A stretch of DNA of 64,000 nucleotides from Acuticoccus sp051016205 (GCA_051016205.1 CP136534.1:1674001-1738000), one strand, 5' to 3'. Positions 25,544 through 35,622 are shown, counted from the stretch's first letter. Numbers and translations are program-made. Notes: generated from the letters alone by a model not told the origin.

Positions 25544-26932
25544 CTATCGCTTCAGGTTCACGAGCACTTCAAGAAGCTCGTCACCGGCTTGGAAGCTCTT
25601 GGAGTTCGCCGTAAAGGCACGCTGGGCGATGATCATATCCGTGAGTTCGGACGCAAGATCCACGTTGGACTGTTCCACCGCACCCACCACGAGCGATCCG
25701 TTGCCCGCATCATTGGGGAGCGCCACGCGGAGGTCACCTGAGGAGACGTTCACCGAGTAGACGTTGCCTGGAAGCGGGGTCAGCTGATCCGGACTGGGCA
25801 CGTTGGCAAGGGGGAGGCGATAGAACTCCACCTCTGTCCCGTCCTCGTATAGGGCGAAGACACGGCCGTCTTCGGAGATGGATACGTCCTGCACCGTCGC
25901 CGGCGGATTGCCGTTGATGGCCACCTCAAGGGGCTCAAACTCCGCGCCCAACTGCGTCACGTTGGTGATGTCGAGATTGAGGGGAGCGGACGCGTTGGGA
26001 AGCTGGATCTCAAGGATCGCCAGCATCGACGGATCGTTGGGGTTCACAGGACCTGAATAGGCCGTGCCCGGAACCGTGGAGGTGATGTCTGAAACCGAGC
26101 CCGTCGCCTGGTCGATGGTGACGGTCGCCTGGGCGAGGATGGGGTTCGCGGGGGTCGCCCCGCCCAGTAAAGGATCAGGGTTGGTATAGGGGAAATCGGT
26201 GTTGGGGTCGGGGTCGGCCGTGGACTGATCGAAGATCGTCACCTCCCACTCAGCAGGGGTCGGTCCGGTCGCATCATAGTCCTGCGTCTTGGTCCAATAG
26301 ACGTCGAGCGTCACCTCGCGCCCAAGATCATCGTAAGACACCACGGACGATTTTACCGTGAAGTTCGATGTGGCCAAGTTGTCGGCCGGTGTGTCGCCCG
26401 TAATGGCGGTGGCATCCGCATCAAGGTTGGCGCGATAGACACCCGTCGTGGAGGGCGTTGCGCGCATGTTCATGAAGTCGATGTTGACCGGCTCCAAGCC
26501 TGCCGTGTCGTTCAGCGTGATGGCAGGGGTCTCGCCCGTGGTGGTCTGGAAGCCAAGCAGGGCAAATCCGCCTGCGTTGACGAGGTTACCGCTCTGTCCG
26601 TCAACCACGAAGGAACCGGCGCGGGTCAGAAAGTTGCCGCCATTGTTGTCCTGCACCACGAAAAAGCCGTCGCCCTGCACGGCAAGATCGGTTTTCGACA
26701 GGGTGTAGGTGAGGGCGCCTTGCTGGGAGACTTCGTAGCGCACGTTGGGTGTGACGACGCCTGAGGAGTAGCTCCCAGGGCCCGACTCTAGGATCAGGGA
26801 AGAGAATTCGGTGTCGGCGCGTTTGTAACCGACAGTATTGGCGTTGGCGATATTGTCGGCCACCGTTGCCAACTTGAACGATTGCGCCTCCATCCCGGAG
26901 ACGCCCGTGCGAAGCACATTGTACAGGCTCAT
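25544..26932 (-). CDS. flgE: FlgE, flagellar hook protein
   Basis: 462 residues. The N-terminal flagellar rod motif is intact (MSLYNVLRTGVSGMEAQSFK, then VADNIANANTVGYKR), and the C-terminal motif reads VDLASELTDMIIAQRAFTANS. The middle forms the D1/D2 hook domains and includes a proline- and aspartate-rich stretch. It polymerises to the hook under FlgD and FliK control. Confidence 0.96.
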   Translation of the reverse strand: MSLYNVLRTGVSGMEAQSFKLATVADNIANANTVGYKRADTEFSSLILESGPGSYSSGVVTPNVRYEVSQQGALTYTLSKTDLAVQGDGFFVVQDNNGGNFLTRAGSFVVDGQSGNLVNAGGFALLGFQTTTGETPAITLNDTAGLEPVNIDFMNMRATPSTTGVYRANLDADATAITGDTPADNLATSNFTVKSSVVSYDDLGREVTLDVYWTKTQDYDATGPTPAEWEVTIFDQSTADPDPNTDFPYTNPDPLLGGATPANPILAQATVTIDQATGSVSDITSTVPGTAYSGPVNPNDPSMLAILEIQLPNASAPLNLDITNVTQLGAEFEPLEVAINGNPPATVQDVSISEDGRVFALYEDGTEVEFYRLPLANVPSPDQLTPLPGNVYSVNVSSGDLRVALPNDAGNGSLVVGAVEQSNVDLASELTDMIIAQRAFTANSKSFQAGDELLEVLVNLKR

Positions 26933-27047
26933 GGACTTTCCCTTGTTTGGCGCCCCGGCTCAGACACGCGAGCCGAACAAGGGGGGCGCCGGCACCTTCC
27001 GGCGCAGGTCCGCTTGATGAAAAACAGTTAGCCATCAAGCGCTTGTC

Positions 27048-28394
27048 TCAGGCTGAAGACGAGCCCTGTTCGCCGGCGTCCTTTTGCGCCACCAGAAGAC
27101 TTGCAAGCTCGGCAAAAGCGTCGCCGCTCGGCGGATCGACAGGGGTCTGACGCAACGCCTCGTAGATGGTGGGGACAATCTCCACCGCCCTGTCGAGTTC
27201 GCCATCGCTGCCGGGCCTGTATCCGCCCAGAAGGCGCAGGTCCCGCGTGTCCTCATAAAGTGCGATCAGCGCCCGCAAACGCCGCGACAGCTCCCACTCG
27301 TCCGGCCGAAACGCGCGCTCGGCAAGACGCGATAAAGAGGCGAGGGGATCGACGGCCGGAAAGCGCCCCGCCTCGGCAATGGCGCGCGACAGGACGATGT
27401 GTCCGTCAAGGCTCCCGCGCGCAGCGTCGGCCACAGGTTCGTCAAGGTCGTCCCCATCCACCAAGACAGCGAGGAGTGCGGTGATACATCCCTTGCCATC
27501 GGACCGGCCGGCGCGCTCCACAAGCCGTGTCAACTGACTGAATACGCTGGGTGGATAGCCGCGCGCCACAGGTGGTTCGCCGGCGGCAAGGGCAACGTCG
27601 CGCGCGGCGTGGGCAAAGCGTGTCAAGCTGTCCAGGATCAGGAGGACGCGCTTTCCCTCATCGCGAAAGTGCTCGGCAACGGTCATCGCCGTCATGGGTG
27701 CAAGGCTGCGCATGAGGGCCGTTTCATCGCCCGTTGCCACAACCGTGACGGTCTTGTCCCTGTGGGCGGACAGTGGGCCGGCGAGAAACTCGTTCACCTC
27801 ACGCCCGCGCTCGCCCACAAGGCTTGCCACCACCACGTCGAAGTCCGCAGCAGCCGCCACCATGCCGAGCAGCGTAGATTTGCCGACGCCTGAGCCAGCA
27901 AATATCCCCACCCGCTGGCCTTCCACCAGTGGCGCAAAGATGTCGACCGCCTTGACGCCCGTGCGTACGCCTTTGGTCAAGGGTTGTCGCAAGAGCGCAG
28001 CCGGCGGCGGTGAATCCACTGCCCTCGGGTCGCCGCGCTTGGGTGGGTCTTGTCTGTCGAGGGGGCGGCCGAGCGCATCGACCACACGGCCGAGCCAGCT
28101 CTTGTGGGGGTGGAGGCGAAACGGCCCCTCAAGGTGGGCCCGTGCGCCTAAAAATCCGCCACTGCGATGCTCTGCAAGGGTTGCCACAACATGGTCGATG
28201 TCAACGCGCACCATACTGCCCACCGCTGCTCCCTCGCGGTGGTCGATGACGATTTGATCGCCAAGGGCCGCGTGCTCTGACAAGCCGGCGATCCAGCGCT
28301 CATTGGCGACCGCCTGCTCCACCACACCGCTGACGATGATGGGGTCGTGGCTCAGGTTTTCGAGCGCGGTCGCAAGACGCTCCAGCGCAGGCAC
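27048..28394 (-). CDS. fliI: FliI, flagellum-specific export ATPase
   Basis: 448 residues from a GTG start. It is homologous to the F1 beta subunit: Walker A AGSGVGKSTLLGMV, Walker B VLLILDSLTRFAHAARD, and a family segment GEPPVARGYPPSVFSQL. It powers or energises unfolding and delivery of substrates to the export gate, in the cytoplasm with FliH. It follows flgF by seven bases; the next gene, flgE, begins after a 115-base gap. Confidence 0.96.
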   Translation of the reverse strand: MPALERLATALENLSHDPIIVSGVVEQAVANERWIAGLSEHAALGDQIVIDHREGAAVGSMVRVDIDHVVATLAEHRSGGFLGARAHLEGPFRLHPHKSWLGRVVDALGRPLDRQDPPKRGDPRAVDSPPPAALLRQPLTKGVRTGVKAVDIFAPLVEGQRVGIFAGSGVGKSTLLGMVAAAADFDVVVASLVGERGREVNEFLAGPLSAHRDKTVTVVATGDETALMRSLAPMTAMTVAEHFRDEGKRVLLILDSLTRFAHAARDVALAAGEPPVARGYPPSVFSQLTRLVERAGRSDGKGCITALLAVLVDGDDLDEPVADAARGSLDGHIVLSRAIAEAGRFPAVDPLASLSRLAERAFRPDEWELSRRLRALIALYEDTRDLRLLGGYRPGSDGELDRAVEIVPTIYEALRQTPVDPPSGDAFAELASLLVAQKDAGEQGSSSA

Positions 28395-28400
28395 CCCGGT

Positions 28401-29123
28401 CTACTCGGCGCCGAGGGTGCGGACGGCCTGCTGTAGAGATTGCTGTCGATCGCCAATGGCGGTGTTGCCGTATTCAAACGCCCTTTGCACCATGATCAGC
28501 TCAGTGATGGAGGTGATGGCGTTGACGTTGGAGCCTTCCTTGTAGCCTTGACGCACACCATTAACGACCCGGTCCTCCACAGGCACAGCTTCTTGGTTGG
28601 ACAGGACCGCCGTGTCGCCAAAACGGGTCAACTGTGCCGTCGGCGCCAGCTCAAACAGGCCAAGATTGGCGATTAAGCGGCCATCCTGGCTCATGCGCCC
28701 ATCGGCGGAAATGTCCACCGGCCCTGCCGCAGGGTTGATGATAATGGGCGCGGCCCCATCGTCTAAAACAGGAAGTCCGGACACGGTGGTGAGCGTGCCA
28801 TCAGCGTCCACCGTGAAGCGTCCGTCACGGCTGTAGCCTTGACCAGCAGGCGTCTCCACACCGAACCAGCCTTGGCCGACAATGGCAACGTCAAGCGCAT
28901 TGCCAGTTCGTTCGATGGGGCCGGCCTGGCGCTCAAGGTGGGTCGTGCCTATGGCCGCGAAGGACACACGGTCCACACGGTATTCCGACAGAACGGTCTC
29001 AAAGTTCACCGTCTGGGCGCGAAAGCCGGCGGTGCGCATGTTCGCCACGTTGTTGGCAACGGTGGCAAGGCGCTTGTCCATGGCGATCTGGCCGGACAAG
29101 GCCACATAGATGTCAGAGGGCAT
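28401..29123 (-). CDS. flgF: FlgF, proximal rod protein
   Basis: 240 residues. Rod-family N-terminus (YVALSGQIAMDKRLATVANN, then VANMRTAGFRA) and C-terminus (GSNVNAITSITELIMVQRAF). The GNALDVAIVGQGWFGVETPAG region is the FlgE/F/G core. It is translated directly after the DUF1217 gene with no gap. Confidence 0.95.
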   Translation of the reverse strand: MPSDIYVALSGQIAMDKRLATVANNVANMRTAGFRAQTVNFETVLSEYRVDRVSFAAIGTTHLERQAGPIERTGNALDVAIVGQGWFGVETPAGQGYSRDGRFTVDADGTLTTVSGLPVLDDGAAPIIINPAAGPVDISADGRMSQDGRLIANLGLFELAPTAQLTRFGDTAVLSNQEAVPVEDRVVNGVRQGYKEGSNVNAITSITELIMVQRAFEYGNTAIGDRQQSLQQAVRTLGAE

Positions 29124-29906
29124 TCATGCCCCTCCCAATCGCAAGGTTTGCAGTGACAGGGCGAGATCGACCGAGAGGGTCGGCGCCGTGCCGCCCCCCG
29201 CGCCGAAAAGGGTGAGGATGGGGTCGCGCTGCGGGTTCACCGTCGCGTCCCAAATGGCGGTGAACTGGGTCAACAGACGGTCCAGGGCTTCCGGGTCGGA
29301 AAAACTCTCAATGTCGAGTCGTTCGGCTAAGACCGCCGCCTGACGGTCGATGTCGGCGCCTGCAAACGCGCTGGGTAGTCCCAGGACCGTGCGCGCCACC
29401 TCCGCCAGGGCAGGATCAGCCAAGATATCAAGTGCCGATTGAACGGTTGGTGCCTGACGCTGAAAGTAAAGGGCAAGCCGAACGCCCTCGTCCGTCTCCC
29501 CGGCGTCGGATTCAAGCGTCTGGCGGACATAGCGGTCCACAACCGCTTGCTGGGTGACTGAACGGGAGGTGGTGAGATCCTCAAAGGAGGCAAAATCAAA
29601 TACGGACGCAAACTCCACGAAGCGAGGATCGTTAAGGCGGTTTGCCAGCGACTGCGGATCGCTCACGCCTTCTTCCAAAATCTTGCGTAAGTACCCTTTG
29701 GCAAAGGCGAGATCTTCAAGGCCGAACGCGGTCATGGCGAAGCGAAAGACGCGCGTGTCCTCCAAGAACTCATCGATGGAGGTGATGGAGCCGATTCGCT
29801 CTTTATAGTATTCGCTCTCAAGCTTCACGGGCGCTTGCGCAGCAGTCAGCGCGAGCGTGCGATCCAGATTGTCGGTGATCAGCCGGAAATTGAGCGAAAC
29901 CGACAC
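29124..29906 (-). CDS. DUF1217 flagellar-cluster protein
   Basis: 260 residues, helical. The pattern YYKERIGSITSIDEFLEDTR, then RVFRFAMTAFGLEDLAFAKG, is what I know from DUF1217 proteins, which sit next to flgF in rhizobial motility clusters. Its molecular role is not established. It is the first gene of the long minus-strand operon, so the promoter of that operon should lie in the gap at 29907-30163. Confidence 0.8.
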   Translation of the reverse strand: MSVSLNFRLITDNLDRTLALTAAQAPVKLESEYYKERIGSITSIDEFLEDTRVFRFAMTAFGLEDLAFAKGYLRKILEEGVSDPQSLANRLNDPRFVEFASVFDFASFEDLTTSRSVTQQAVVDRYVRQTLESDAGETDEGVRLALYFQRQAPTVQSALDILADPALAEVARTVLGLPSAFAGADIDRQAAVLAERLDIESFSDPEALDRLLTQFTAIWDATVNPQRDPILTLFGAGGGTAPTLSVDLALSLQTLRLGGA

Positions 29907-30163
29907 GCCCTCACTCCTTCTACTGCGCCGCTGTTAGAGCAGCGCTCCGCCAGCGGCAGGATCCCTTATGGGCCTCGGCGGTGCAGGCGAACACCGCCGC
30001 CAACACAGCATTGGCCCCACGCCCCTGACCGTGAGGGAAACGGCTTGCATCAGGCTGTCGATCCGTCTCCGGCACGTTTGTTTTGCGCCAAACGGCTATG
30101 CAACAGCCTGAGGCAAGTGAATGGGGTTTCAGTGGCGGCTGTGCTCAAACAGGGGATGATCCT
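29907..30163. promoter_or_regulatory. Divergent promoter region between the two motility operons
   Basis: The two largest motility runs diverge from this 257-base gap: DUF1217-flgF to the left and motA-fliM to the right. It must carry promoters for both and is the natural place for a master regulator to act. I could not identify sigma-54 or sigma-28 boxes with confidence. An AGGGG just before 30164 serves motA. Confidence 0.55.
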
Positions 30164-31036
30164 TTGACTGTATTTCTGGGCCTTATCATCGGCATGGGCT
30201 CGATGCTGGGTGGTTTCATGGCCATGGGCGGCAAGGTCTCTGTGATCTGGCAGCCGTTCGAGTTCGTCATCATCTTCGGCATTGCGGCGGGGATTTTCAT
30301 CATGGCGAACCCTGTCTCTGTTATCAAAGAGACGGGTGGCGCGGTGCGGGACGCCGTCATCGGCAAATCGCCCAACCGCGCGCATTTCCTGGAACTCCTC
30401 GGGGCACTGTTCGCCCTGATGCGGGACTTGAAGTCCAAGCCTCGCAACGAGGTCGAGGCGCATGTGGACTCGCCTGAGGAATCGGAGCTGTTCAAACAGT
30501 TTCCAACCATCGTGAAGGACAAGCAACTCCTTCAGTTCATCTGCGATTACGTGCGGCTGATTTTGATCGGCAATGCCCGCGGCTTTGAAATCGAGTCGCT
30601 GATGGATCAAGAGATCGACACCATCCGCAAGGGCAAGATGAAGCCTGCTGCGGCTCTCAGTGACATTGCCGACGCGCTGCCCGCCATCGGCATTGTCGCT
30701 GCCGTGCTCGGTATCATCAAGGCGATGGGTGCCATTGACCAGTCGCCCGAAATCTTGGGAGGCCTCATCGCCGCCGCCCTTGTCGGTACGTTCTTGGGGA
30801 TTTTTGCGTCCTATACCATCTTCGCGCCTCTCGCCACGAAGATTAAAGTGGTGCGCGAGAAGCAAATGCAGCCATACGTCATCGCGAAACAGTCGCTGCT
30901 TGCCTACATCAACGGCGCCATGCCCCAGATCGCTCTGGAGCACGGCCGCAAGACCATTGCAGCCGCCTCCCGCCCCACCATCGACGAGGTGGAGCAGGAA
31001 GCGCTCGGCGGCGGCCAAGCCGCTCAGGCTGCGTGA
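30164..31036 (+). CDS. motA: MotA, flagellar stator proton-channel subunit
   Basis: 290 residues from a TTG start (MTVFLGLIIGMGSMLGGFMA) preceded by AGGGG eight bases upstream; the frame is open further upstream but unlike the family. Four membrane helices are predicted, with a large cytoplasmic loop (LKSKPRNEVEAHVDSPEESE) carrying the charged residues that meet FliG, and the conserved Pro in LPAIGIVAAVLGIIKAMGAI. With MotB it forms the proton-driven stator. It heads the plus-strand operon. Confidence 0.95.
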   Translation: MTVFLGLIIGMGSMLGGFMAMGGKVSVIWQPFEFVIIFGIAAGIFIMANPVSVIKETGGAVRDAVIGKSPNRAHFLELLGALFALMRDLKSKPRNEVEAHVDSPEESELFKQFPTIVKDKQLLQFICDYVRLILIGNARGFEIESLMDQEIDTIRKGKMKPAAALSDIADALPAIGIVAAVLGIIKAMGAIDQSPEILGGLIAAALVGTFLGIFASYTIFAPLATKIKVVREKQMQPYVIAKQSLLAYINGAMPQIALEHGRKTIAAASRPTIDEVEQEALGGGQAAQAA

Positions 31037-31043
31037 GGCTGAC

Positions 31044-31964
31044 ATGAGTGATGCCGCCTCCGTCTCAGACCGCCTTCTGGATGCCGCGGGCATTCAGATC
31101 GACCGCCTGCCCATGCTCCCCGTCATCTTTGACCGGGTTGCCAATCAGTGCGCCGAAAGTCTTCGCTCCATCGCCGCATCCCCTTGCTACTTCTCAGTTC
31201 TGGATGTGGAATCGGGCCGCATAGGCGACATGCTTGAGCCTTACGAGGCCAACGCCATCACCGCCATCATTGAAGTGCCTGAGTGGGACTCCAACCTCGT
31301 CCTCGGTTTCGACCGCGACTTTATCTTCACCATCGTTGAGGTGATGTTCGGCGCCGACGGCAACGAACCGCCGGAGGAAGACGGGCGCACGTTCTCCAAC
31401 ATCGAGACCAAGATCTGCGCCAAGATCGCCGAAATCGTCACCACTGTCATGGCCCAGGCGTTCGGCCTCGTCACCAAAGCCACCTTCAGAGTGGAGCGGC
31501 TTGAGACGCGCATGCACTTTGCCGTCATTGGCAGGCGCAACGCACAGGCGATGGCGGCAAAGTTCCTCGTCCAGGCCATTAACCGCGGCGGAGAGATGTT
31601 TCTCATCATGCCGCACTCTGCGCTAACGCCCATCCGCCGCGCCTTGTCCACCATGGCAAGCAGCGAGCCGGGCCAGCGCGATCCCAACTGGATGAAGCAA
31701 ATGCGTGCCGGCGTCACCCGCGCCGAGGTGACATTGCAGGCGATCCTGGAAGAAAAACCCATGAGCCTGCATGACATTGCAGCGTTCAAGCCCGGCCAAG
31801 TCATCGCGCTTTCAGCAACGCCAAAAACACCGGTCAAATTGGAAGCCAACGATCAGCCGCTGTTCTGGTGTCAACTGGGCCAGTCTGACGGGATGTACAA
31901 GCTGCGTATCGACAATGTCTTCGATCCAGAGCAGGAGTTTCTCGGTGATATCCTCAATCATTGA
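31044..31964 (+). CDS. fliM: FliM, flagellar motor switch protein
   Basis: 306 residues from ATG at 31044; the frame runs open far upstream inside motA but only this start fits. CheC-like middle domain (TFSNIETKICAKIAEIVTTV) and a C-terminal SpoA domain. It forms the middle of the C-ring with FliG and FliN and normally receives phosphorylated CheY. The usual N-terminal CheY-binding motif (LSQxEIDALL) is not visible: the protein begins MSDAASVSDRLLDAAGIQID. Confidence 0.9.
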   Translation: MSDAASVSDRLLDAAGIQIDRLPMLPVIFDRVANQCAESLRSIAASPCYFSVLDVESGRIGDMLEPYEANAITAIIEVPEWDSNLVLGFDRDFIFTIVEVMFGADGNEPPEEDGRTFSNIETKICAKIAEIVTTVMAQAFGLVTKATFRVERLETRMHFAVIGRRNAQAMAAKFLVQAINRGGEMFLIMPHSALTPIRRALSTMASSEPGQRDPNWMKQMRAGVTRAEVTLQAILEEKPMSLHDIAAFKPGQVIALSATPKTPVKLEANDQPLFWCQLGQSDGMYKLRIDNVFDPEQEFLGDILNH

Positions 31965-32871
31965 TATCGTCCTCCTGAGCGCCTTGGCGGGGACGACTGC
32001 ATCGGTCCTTCTGATGTACCGTCGCTTGCAACGCTTCGATGCCCTGCAGGGAGAATGCGCGAAAGAATTTGCCCGTTCCTCCAAAGCGCTGGACAATGCA
32101 CGGGAGGCCATCAAGTCCCTCCAGGCCGATGGCGGCGACATGGCTGTCGTCCTCGCTGGCCGCCTCAACGAGGCCCGGATGGTGCTGAACGACATCGACC
32201 AGGCCATGCAGCGCACCCTGTCAAGTTTGCAGCGCCAGCCGGACCCTGCTGCATCGACCCGCCCACAACAAGAAAATGGCCAGCAACGTGCAGCACCGTC
32301 ACCCGAACCGGCCGCCACGTCGGCCTGCCAGTCGGAAACCCCAGCACCGCGCGAAGCGACACCAACCGCTGACAAGGCGGCCGAAAAAGCGCCCCCAGCA
32401 ATCCCAAGTGCTGCCAACGATACCGCAGCGCCATCCGATGGCGCCCAGGCAATGCCGGTTGCCGCCACCACGGCCGGTACCGCTGCAAGCATTGCCGCAC
32501 GCTTGCGTGCAGCGGCACGCCCTGCAGCCTCACGCCCACTCCAGGCGCCCGATGGCCGTGCAGCAGCCCAAGCGCCGCACCCTGGTTTGGATGGGCCGGC
32601 AAGCGCTGCTGCCAAAATTTCCGCGTCCGCCTTCGCGGCACCGCCGGCCCAATCCACCGTCGCTGTGCCCGCCGCGCCGTCACCTGCACGCAGCTCAGCC
32701 GCCAGCGCAGCGCGGGCCCAACTGGCGCTGAAGAACAGCTCAACGCCGGCATCTTTGCCATGGACGCCGCCCAAAGCCATCGCAACGACGCCCGATGCAC
32801 CACCTCCCGCTTGGCAATCACGTGCCGTCACCTGGAACGAGCTTGCCGCAGCCGCGCGCAGGGCAGGTTAG
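31945..32871 (+). CDS. Membrane-anchored Ala/Pro-rich motility-cluster protein (DUF6468-like)
   Basis: About 308 residues, probably from a GTG at 31945 that overlaps the fliM end and follows CAGGAG. An N-terminal membrane helix (IIDIVLLSALAGTTASVLLM) is followed by a helical segment (FARSSKALDNAREAIKSL, GGDMAVVLAGRLNEARMVLN). I associate this pattern with the DUF6468 family found beside fliM in alphaproteobacteria. The remaining 180 residues are Ala, Pro and Ser-rich and look disordered. The function is not known; the position suggests a structural or regulatory role at the switch. Confidence 0.7.
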   Translation: MISSIIDIVLLSALAGTTASVLLMYRRLQRFDALQGECAKEFARSSKALDNAREAIKSLQADGGDMAVVLAGRLNEARMVLNDIDQAMQRTLSSLQRQPDPAASTRPQQENGQQRAAPSPEPAATSACQSETPAPREATPTADKAAEKAPPAIPSAANDTAAPSDGAQAMPVAATTAGTAASIAARLRAAARPAASRPLQAPDGRAAAQAPHPGLDGPASAAAKISASAFAAPPAQSTVAVPAAPSPARSSAASAARAQLALKNSSTPASLPWTPPKAIATTPDAPPPAWQSRAVTWNELAAAARRAG

Positions 32872-32981
32872 ACCTCGCCGCCACCAGCCAAGATCAAAGC
32901 ATTGCCGTCGCGCCAGCGGCGACAGATCCCGCGCGGGATGATCCCCGCCCGCCCCATCGACCCATGTGAAGGGACCCGCTC

Positions 32982-33368
32982 ATGTCAGAGCCAGAGACGA
33001 AAAAACCCGCCCGCGCCGAGGCCCAGCGCCCATCAACTGGATCGTCCGATCCCTCCGCCGGCAAAACCGACGGCCAGTCGCAGACTCAAGGGGGAGGCGC
33101 CGACGAACCCAGCATCGACACCATCTTGCGCATTCCTGTGGTGATGCAGGTGGTGCTGGGCTCTGCCACCATGCCCGTTGCCAACCTCATGAAGCTCGGC
33201 CGCGGTCAGGTGGTGGCGCTCGACCATCGCGTCGGCGAACCTGTGGACATCGTCGTCAATGGCCGTGTCATCGCCCGTGGTGAAGTGGTTGTGGTGGATG
33301 ACGATTCCTCACGCTTCGGCGTCTCGCTGACCGAGATTGTCGGCCCCGGCGTCGGCGCTGAGTCCTAA
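32982..33368 (+). CDS. fliN: FliN, flagellar motor switch protein
   Basis: 128 residues. A polar, disordered N-terminus (about 1-45) precedes the SpoA domain (IPVVMQVVLGSATMPVANLM, then LGRGQVVALDHRVGEPVDI). It forms the base of the C-ring and the export-complex docking site. The fliG start follows its stop by two bases. Confidence 0.95.
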   Translation: MSEPETKKPARAEAQRPSTGSSDPSAGKTDGQSQTQGGGADEPSIDTILRIPVVMQVVLGSATMPVANLMKLGRGQVVALDHRVGEPVDIVVNGRVIARGEVVVVDDDSSRFGVSLTEIVGPGVGAES

Positions 33369-33370
33369 GG

Positions 33371-34393
33371 ATGCCGCCCGCCCCCGCCGTTCGCCAACGC
33401 CCCTTGTCGCCCATGGACAAAGTGGCCACCGTCTTGATGGCCATGGGCCAGGACGCTGCCGGCAAGGTGATGAAACACCTTGACCGGGAGGACTTGAAGA
33501 ACGTCACCCACGCCATGGCCGACCTTCGCCCCGTGCCTTTGACGCAGGTGGAAACCCTGGTGGACGAGTTCATCGACCAGTTCGGTGTCGGCACAGGCCT
33601 GGTGGGCGATGCCGGTAACGTTCAAAAGATGCTCCAAGGCATCCTTCCCCAAGACCAGATCGACGAGATCATCGCGGAAATGGAAGGGCGGGTAAACCAG
33701 TCCATCTGGGACCGCATCTCCACCGTCTCTGAGGCGAGCCTCGTGCCCTACCTTTTGAACGAGCACCCGCAGACCATGGCTCTCGTCCTGTCAAAGCTTC
33801 ATCCAGCCGCCGCCGCAAAGATCATGGCCGAAGTGCCGGAAGACCTACGCGACAACGTGGCAAGGCGCATGCTGAACACCAAGGCGGTGGTCGATGACGC
33901 CCTCAAGATCGTCGAAAAGGCGCTCCACGAAGACTTTATGGTGAACCTGTCCCTCAACATGGGCGGGGACAGTCATGCGCGCATGGCCGACATCATCAAC
34001 AAGATGGAACGCTCGCAGATGGAAGGGGTGCTCGACGGCATCCACCAAACCAATCCCAAGTCTGCCGAGATCTTGCGTTCGCTCCTGTTCACGTTCGACG
34101 ATATCGTCAAACTGAATCCCAAGTCGCTCAGCACGTTGTTTGACGCTGTGGACACCAGCGAACTCACCATGGCGTTGAAGGGCACCGAAGACGCCTTCCG
34201 CAACACCGTCCTCTCCTGCCTCGCCTCACGGACGCGCCGCATGGTGGAACAGGAACTCAACACCGGCGAGCCTGCCACCCAGCGTGAGGTCAACGATGCA
34301 CGCCGCAAGATCACCGATCTCGCCCTTGCCATGGGTCAGCGCGGCGAAATCGACCTTGCCACAGGCGATGAAGACGGCGGTTTGGTGCAGTAG
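33371..34393 (+). CDS. fliG: FliG, flagellar motor switch protein
   Basis: 340 residues with the three FliG domains: N-terminal MS-ring binding part, middle domain (NEHPQTMALVLSKLHPAAAA, the EHPQ motif), and C-terminal torque domain with the charged ridge (LFTFDDIVKLNPKSLSTLFD). It contacts MotA and FliF. Standard length. Confidence 0.96.
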   Translation: MPPAPAVRQRPLSPMDKVATVLMAMGQDAAGKVMKHLDREDLKNVTHAMADLRPVPLTQVETLVDEFIDQFGVGTGLVGDAGNVQKMLQGILPQDQIDEIIAEMEGRVNQSIWDRISTVSEASLVPYLLNEHPQTMALVLSKLHPAAAAKIMAEVPEDLRDNVARRMLNTKAVVDDALKIVEKALHEDFMVNLSLNMGGDSHARMADIINKMERSQMEGVLDGIHQTNPKSAEILRSLLFTFDDIVKLNPKSLSTLFDAVDTSELTMALKGTEDAFRNTVLSCLASRTRRMVEQELNTGEPATQREVNDARRKITDLALAMGQRGEIDLATGDEDGGLVQ

Positions 34394-34417
34394 CACCAAG
34401 TGGGTCGCGCCTGAGCG

Positions 34418-35503
34418 ATGAGCGAAAAGCCCGACAGTTCTGAACGCACAGAACAGCCCACCCCCAAGAAGATCGAGGATGCCCTTAAGAAAGGGCAGAC
34501 GCCGTTCTCTCGCGAGGCGCCGGCGTTCGCCTCGCTCCTTGGCATCCTCGTCGTGCTAGGGTTGACCTTGGCAGGTCAAGTGGAGGCCCTCACCAACGCC
34601 TTGGCCCGCTTCCACGATGATGCAGGCGGCTTTAGGCTGCAGGACGGCACCGACGCCACACAACTCTTCCTCGGTGTCTACCGTGCCTCGGCCCTATTCA
34701 TCATTCCCATCGTGGCAATCCTGGCAGTGTTCGGCATCATCGCCGCCATTGCACAAACCCCGCCGCGCCTCATCGGCGAGAGAATCCGCCCCAAGCTTGA
34801 GCGCATTTCCATCCCAGGGGGCGCAAAACGCATCTTCGGCAGCCACGGATTGGCAGAGTTCATCCGCTCCTTTGCCAAATTTGCCATCGTCGGCACCGTC
34901 GCGATTGTCCTCCTTGCCGGTGAAATCCCTGGTGTGGTGCGTGCGGTTTTCATCGATCCCGCCTTGTTGCCTGCGCAAATCTTGTCGGTCGCCATCAGGC
35001 TTCTCGCGGTAGTGTGCACGGCCATCATCGTCCTTGTGGCCGGTGACCTTGTCTGGACGCGTTACAAGTGGCGCAAGGACTTGAAAATGAGCCAGCGCGA
35101 GGTTCGTGACGAGCTCAAGCAGAGTGAGGGCGATCCCATCGTGCGCGCGCGCATTCGCTCCGCCCAGAAGGACCGCTCGCGGCGGCGCATGCTCACAGCT
35201 GTGCCCCAGGCGACCGTGGTCATCGCCAACCCCACACACTTTGCCGTTGCATTGTCCTATGAGCGTGGCCGAGGCGGTGCGCCCTTGGTGATTGCCAAAG
35301 GGGTGGACCAGGTGGCGCTGAAGATCAGAGAAATCGCAGGCAACCACGATGTACCGGTGGTGGAGGACCCGCCCCTTGCCCGCGCCCTCTACCACGCAAG
35401 CGATGTGGACCGTTTCATCCCCGAAGAGTTCTACCGTGCCGTGGCGCAGGTCCTCTATGTGATCTACAGCGCCGATGCGCGCAGCGCTGCGTTCCCATCG
35501 TAA
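34418..35503 (+). CDS. flhB: FlhB, export substrate-specificity switch
   Basis: 361 residues. Four membrane helices in the N-terminal two thirds, then the cytosolic domain with the autocleavage motif NPTH (VVIANPTHFAVALSYERG). FlhB switches export from rod/hook to filament substrates, together with FliK encoded further on. N-terminal TEQPTPKKIEDALKKGQ is the usual family start. Confidence 0.96.
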   Translation: MSEKPDSSERTEQPTPKKIEDALKKGQTPFSREAPAFASLLGILVVLGLTLAGQVEALTNALARFHDDAGGFRLQDGTDATQLFLGVYRASALFIIPIVAILAVFGIIAAIAQTPPRLIGERIRPKLERISIPGGAKRIFGSHGLAEFIRSFAKFAIVGTVAIVLLAGEIPGVVRAVFIDPALLPAQILSVAIRLLAVVCTAIIVLVAGDLVWTRYKWRKDLKMSQREVRDELKQSEGDPIVRARIRSAQKDRSRRRMLTAVPQATVVIANPTHFAVALSYERGRGGAPLVIAKGVDQVALKIREIAGNHDVPVVEDPPLARALYHASDVDRFIPEEFYRAVAQVLYVIYSADARSAAFPS

Positions 35504-35622
35504 ATCGGCATACCACTTTTGCTTACAGCCCCGCACAAGCTGCCCCTCTTACAGTGACAGCGTACCGAATGAGAGCCGCAACCGGGGCGCCCACCGCTCC
35601 GGCCACATGAAGGGGGGCGGTT

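Noticed and set aside
30050..31093. A 347-codon open frame antisense to motA
   Set aside because: It is rich in His, Asp and Arg in the way typical of reverse-strand shadows, and motA is certain.
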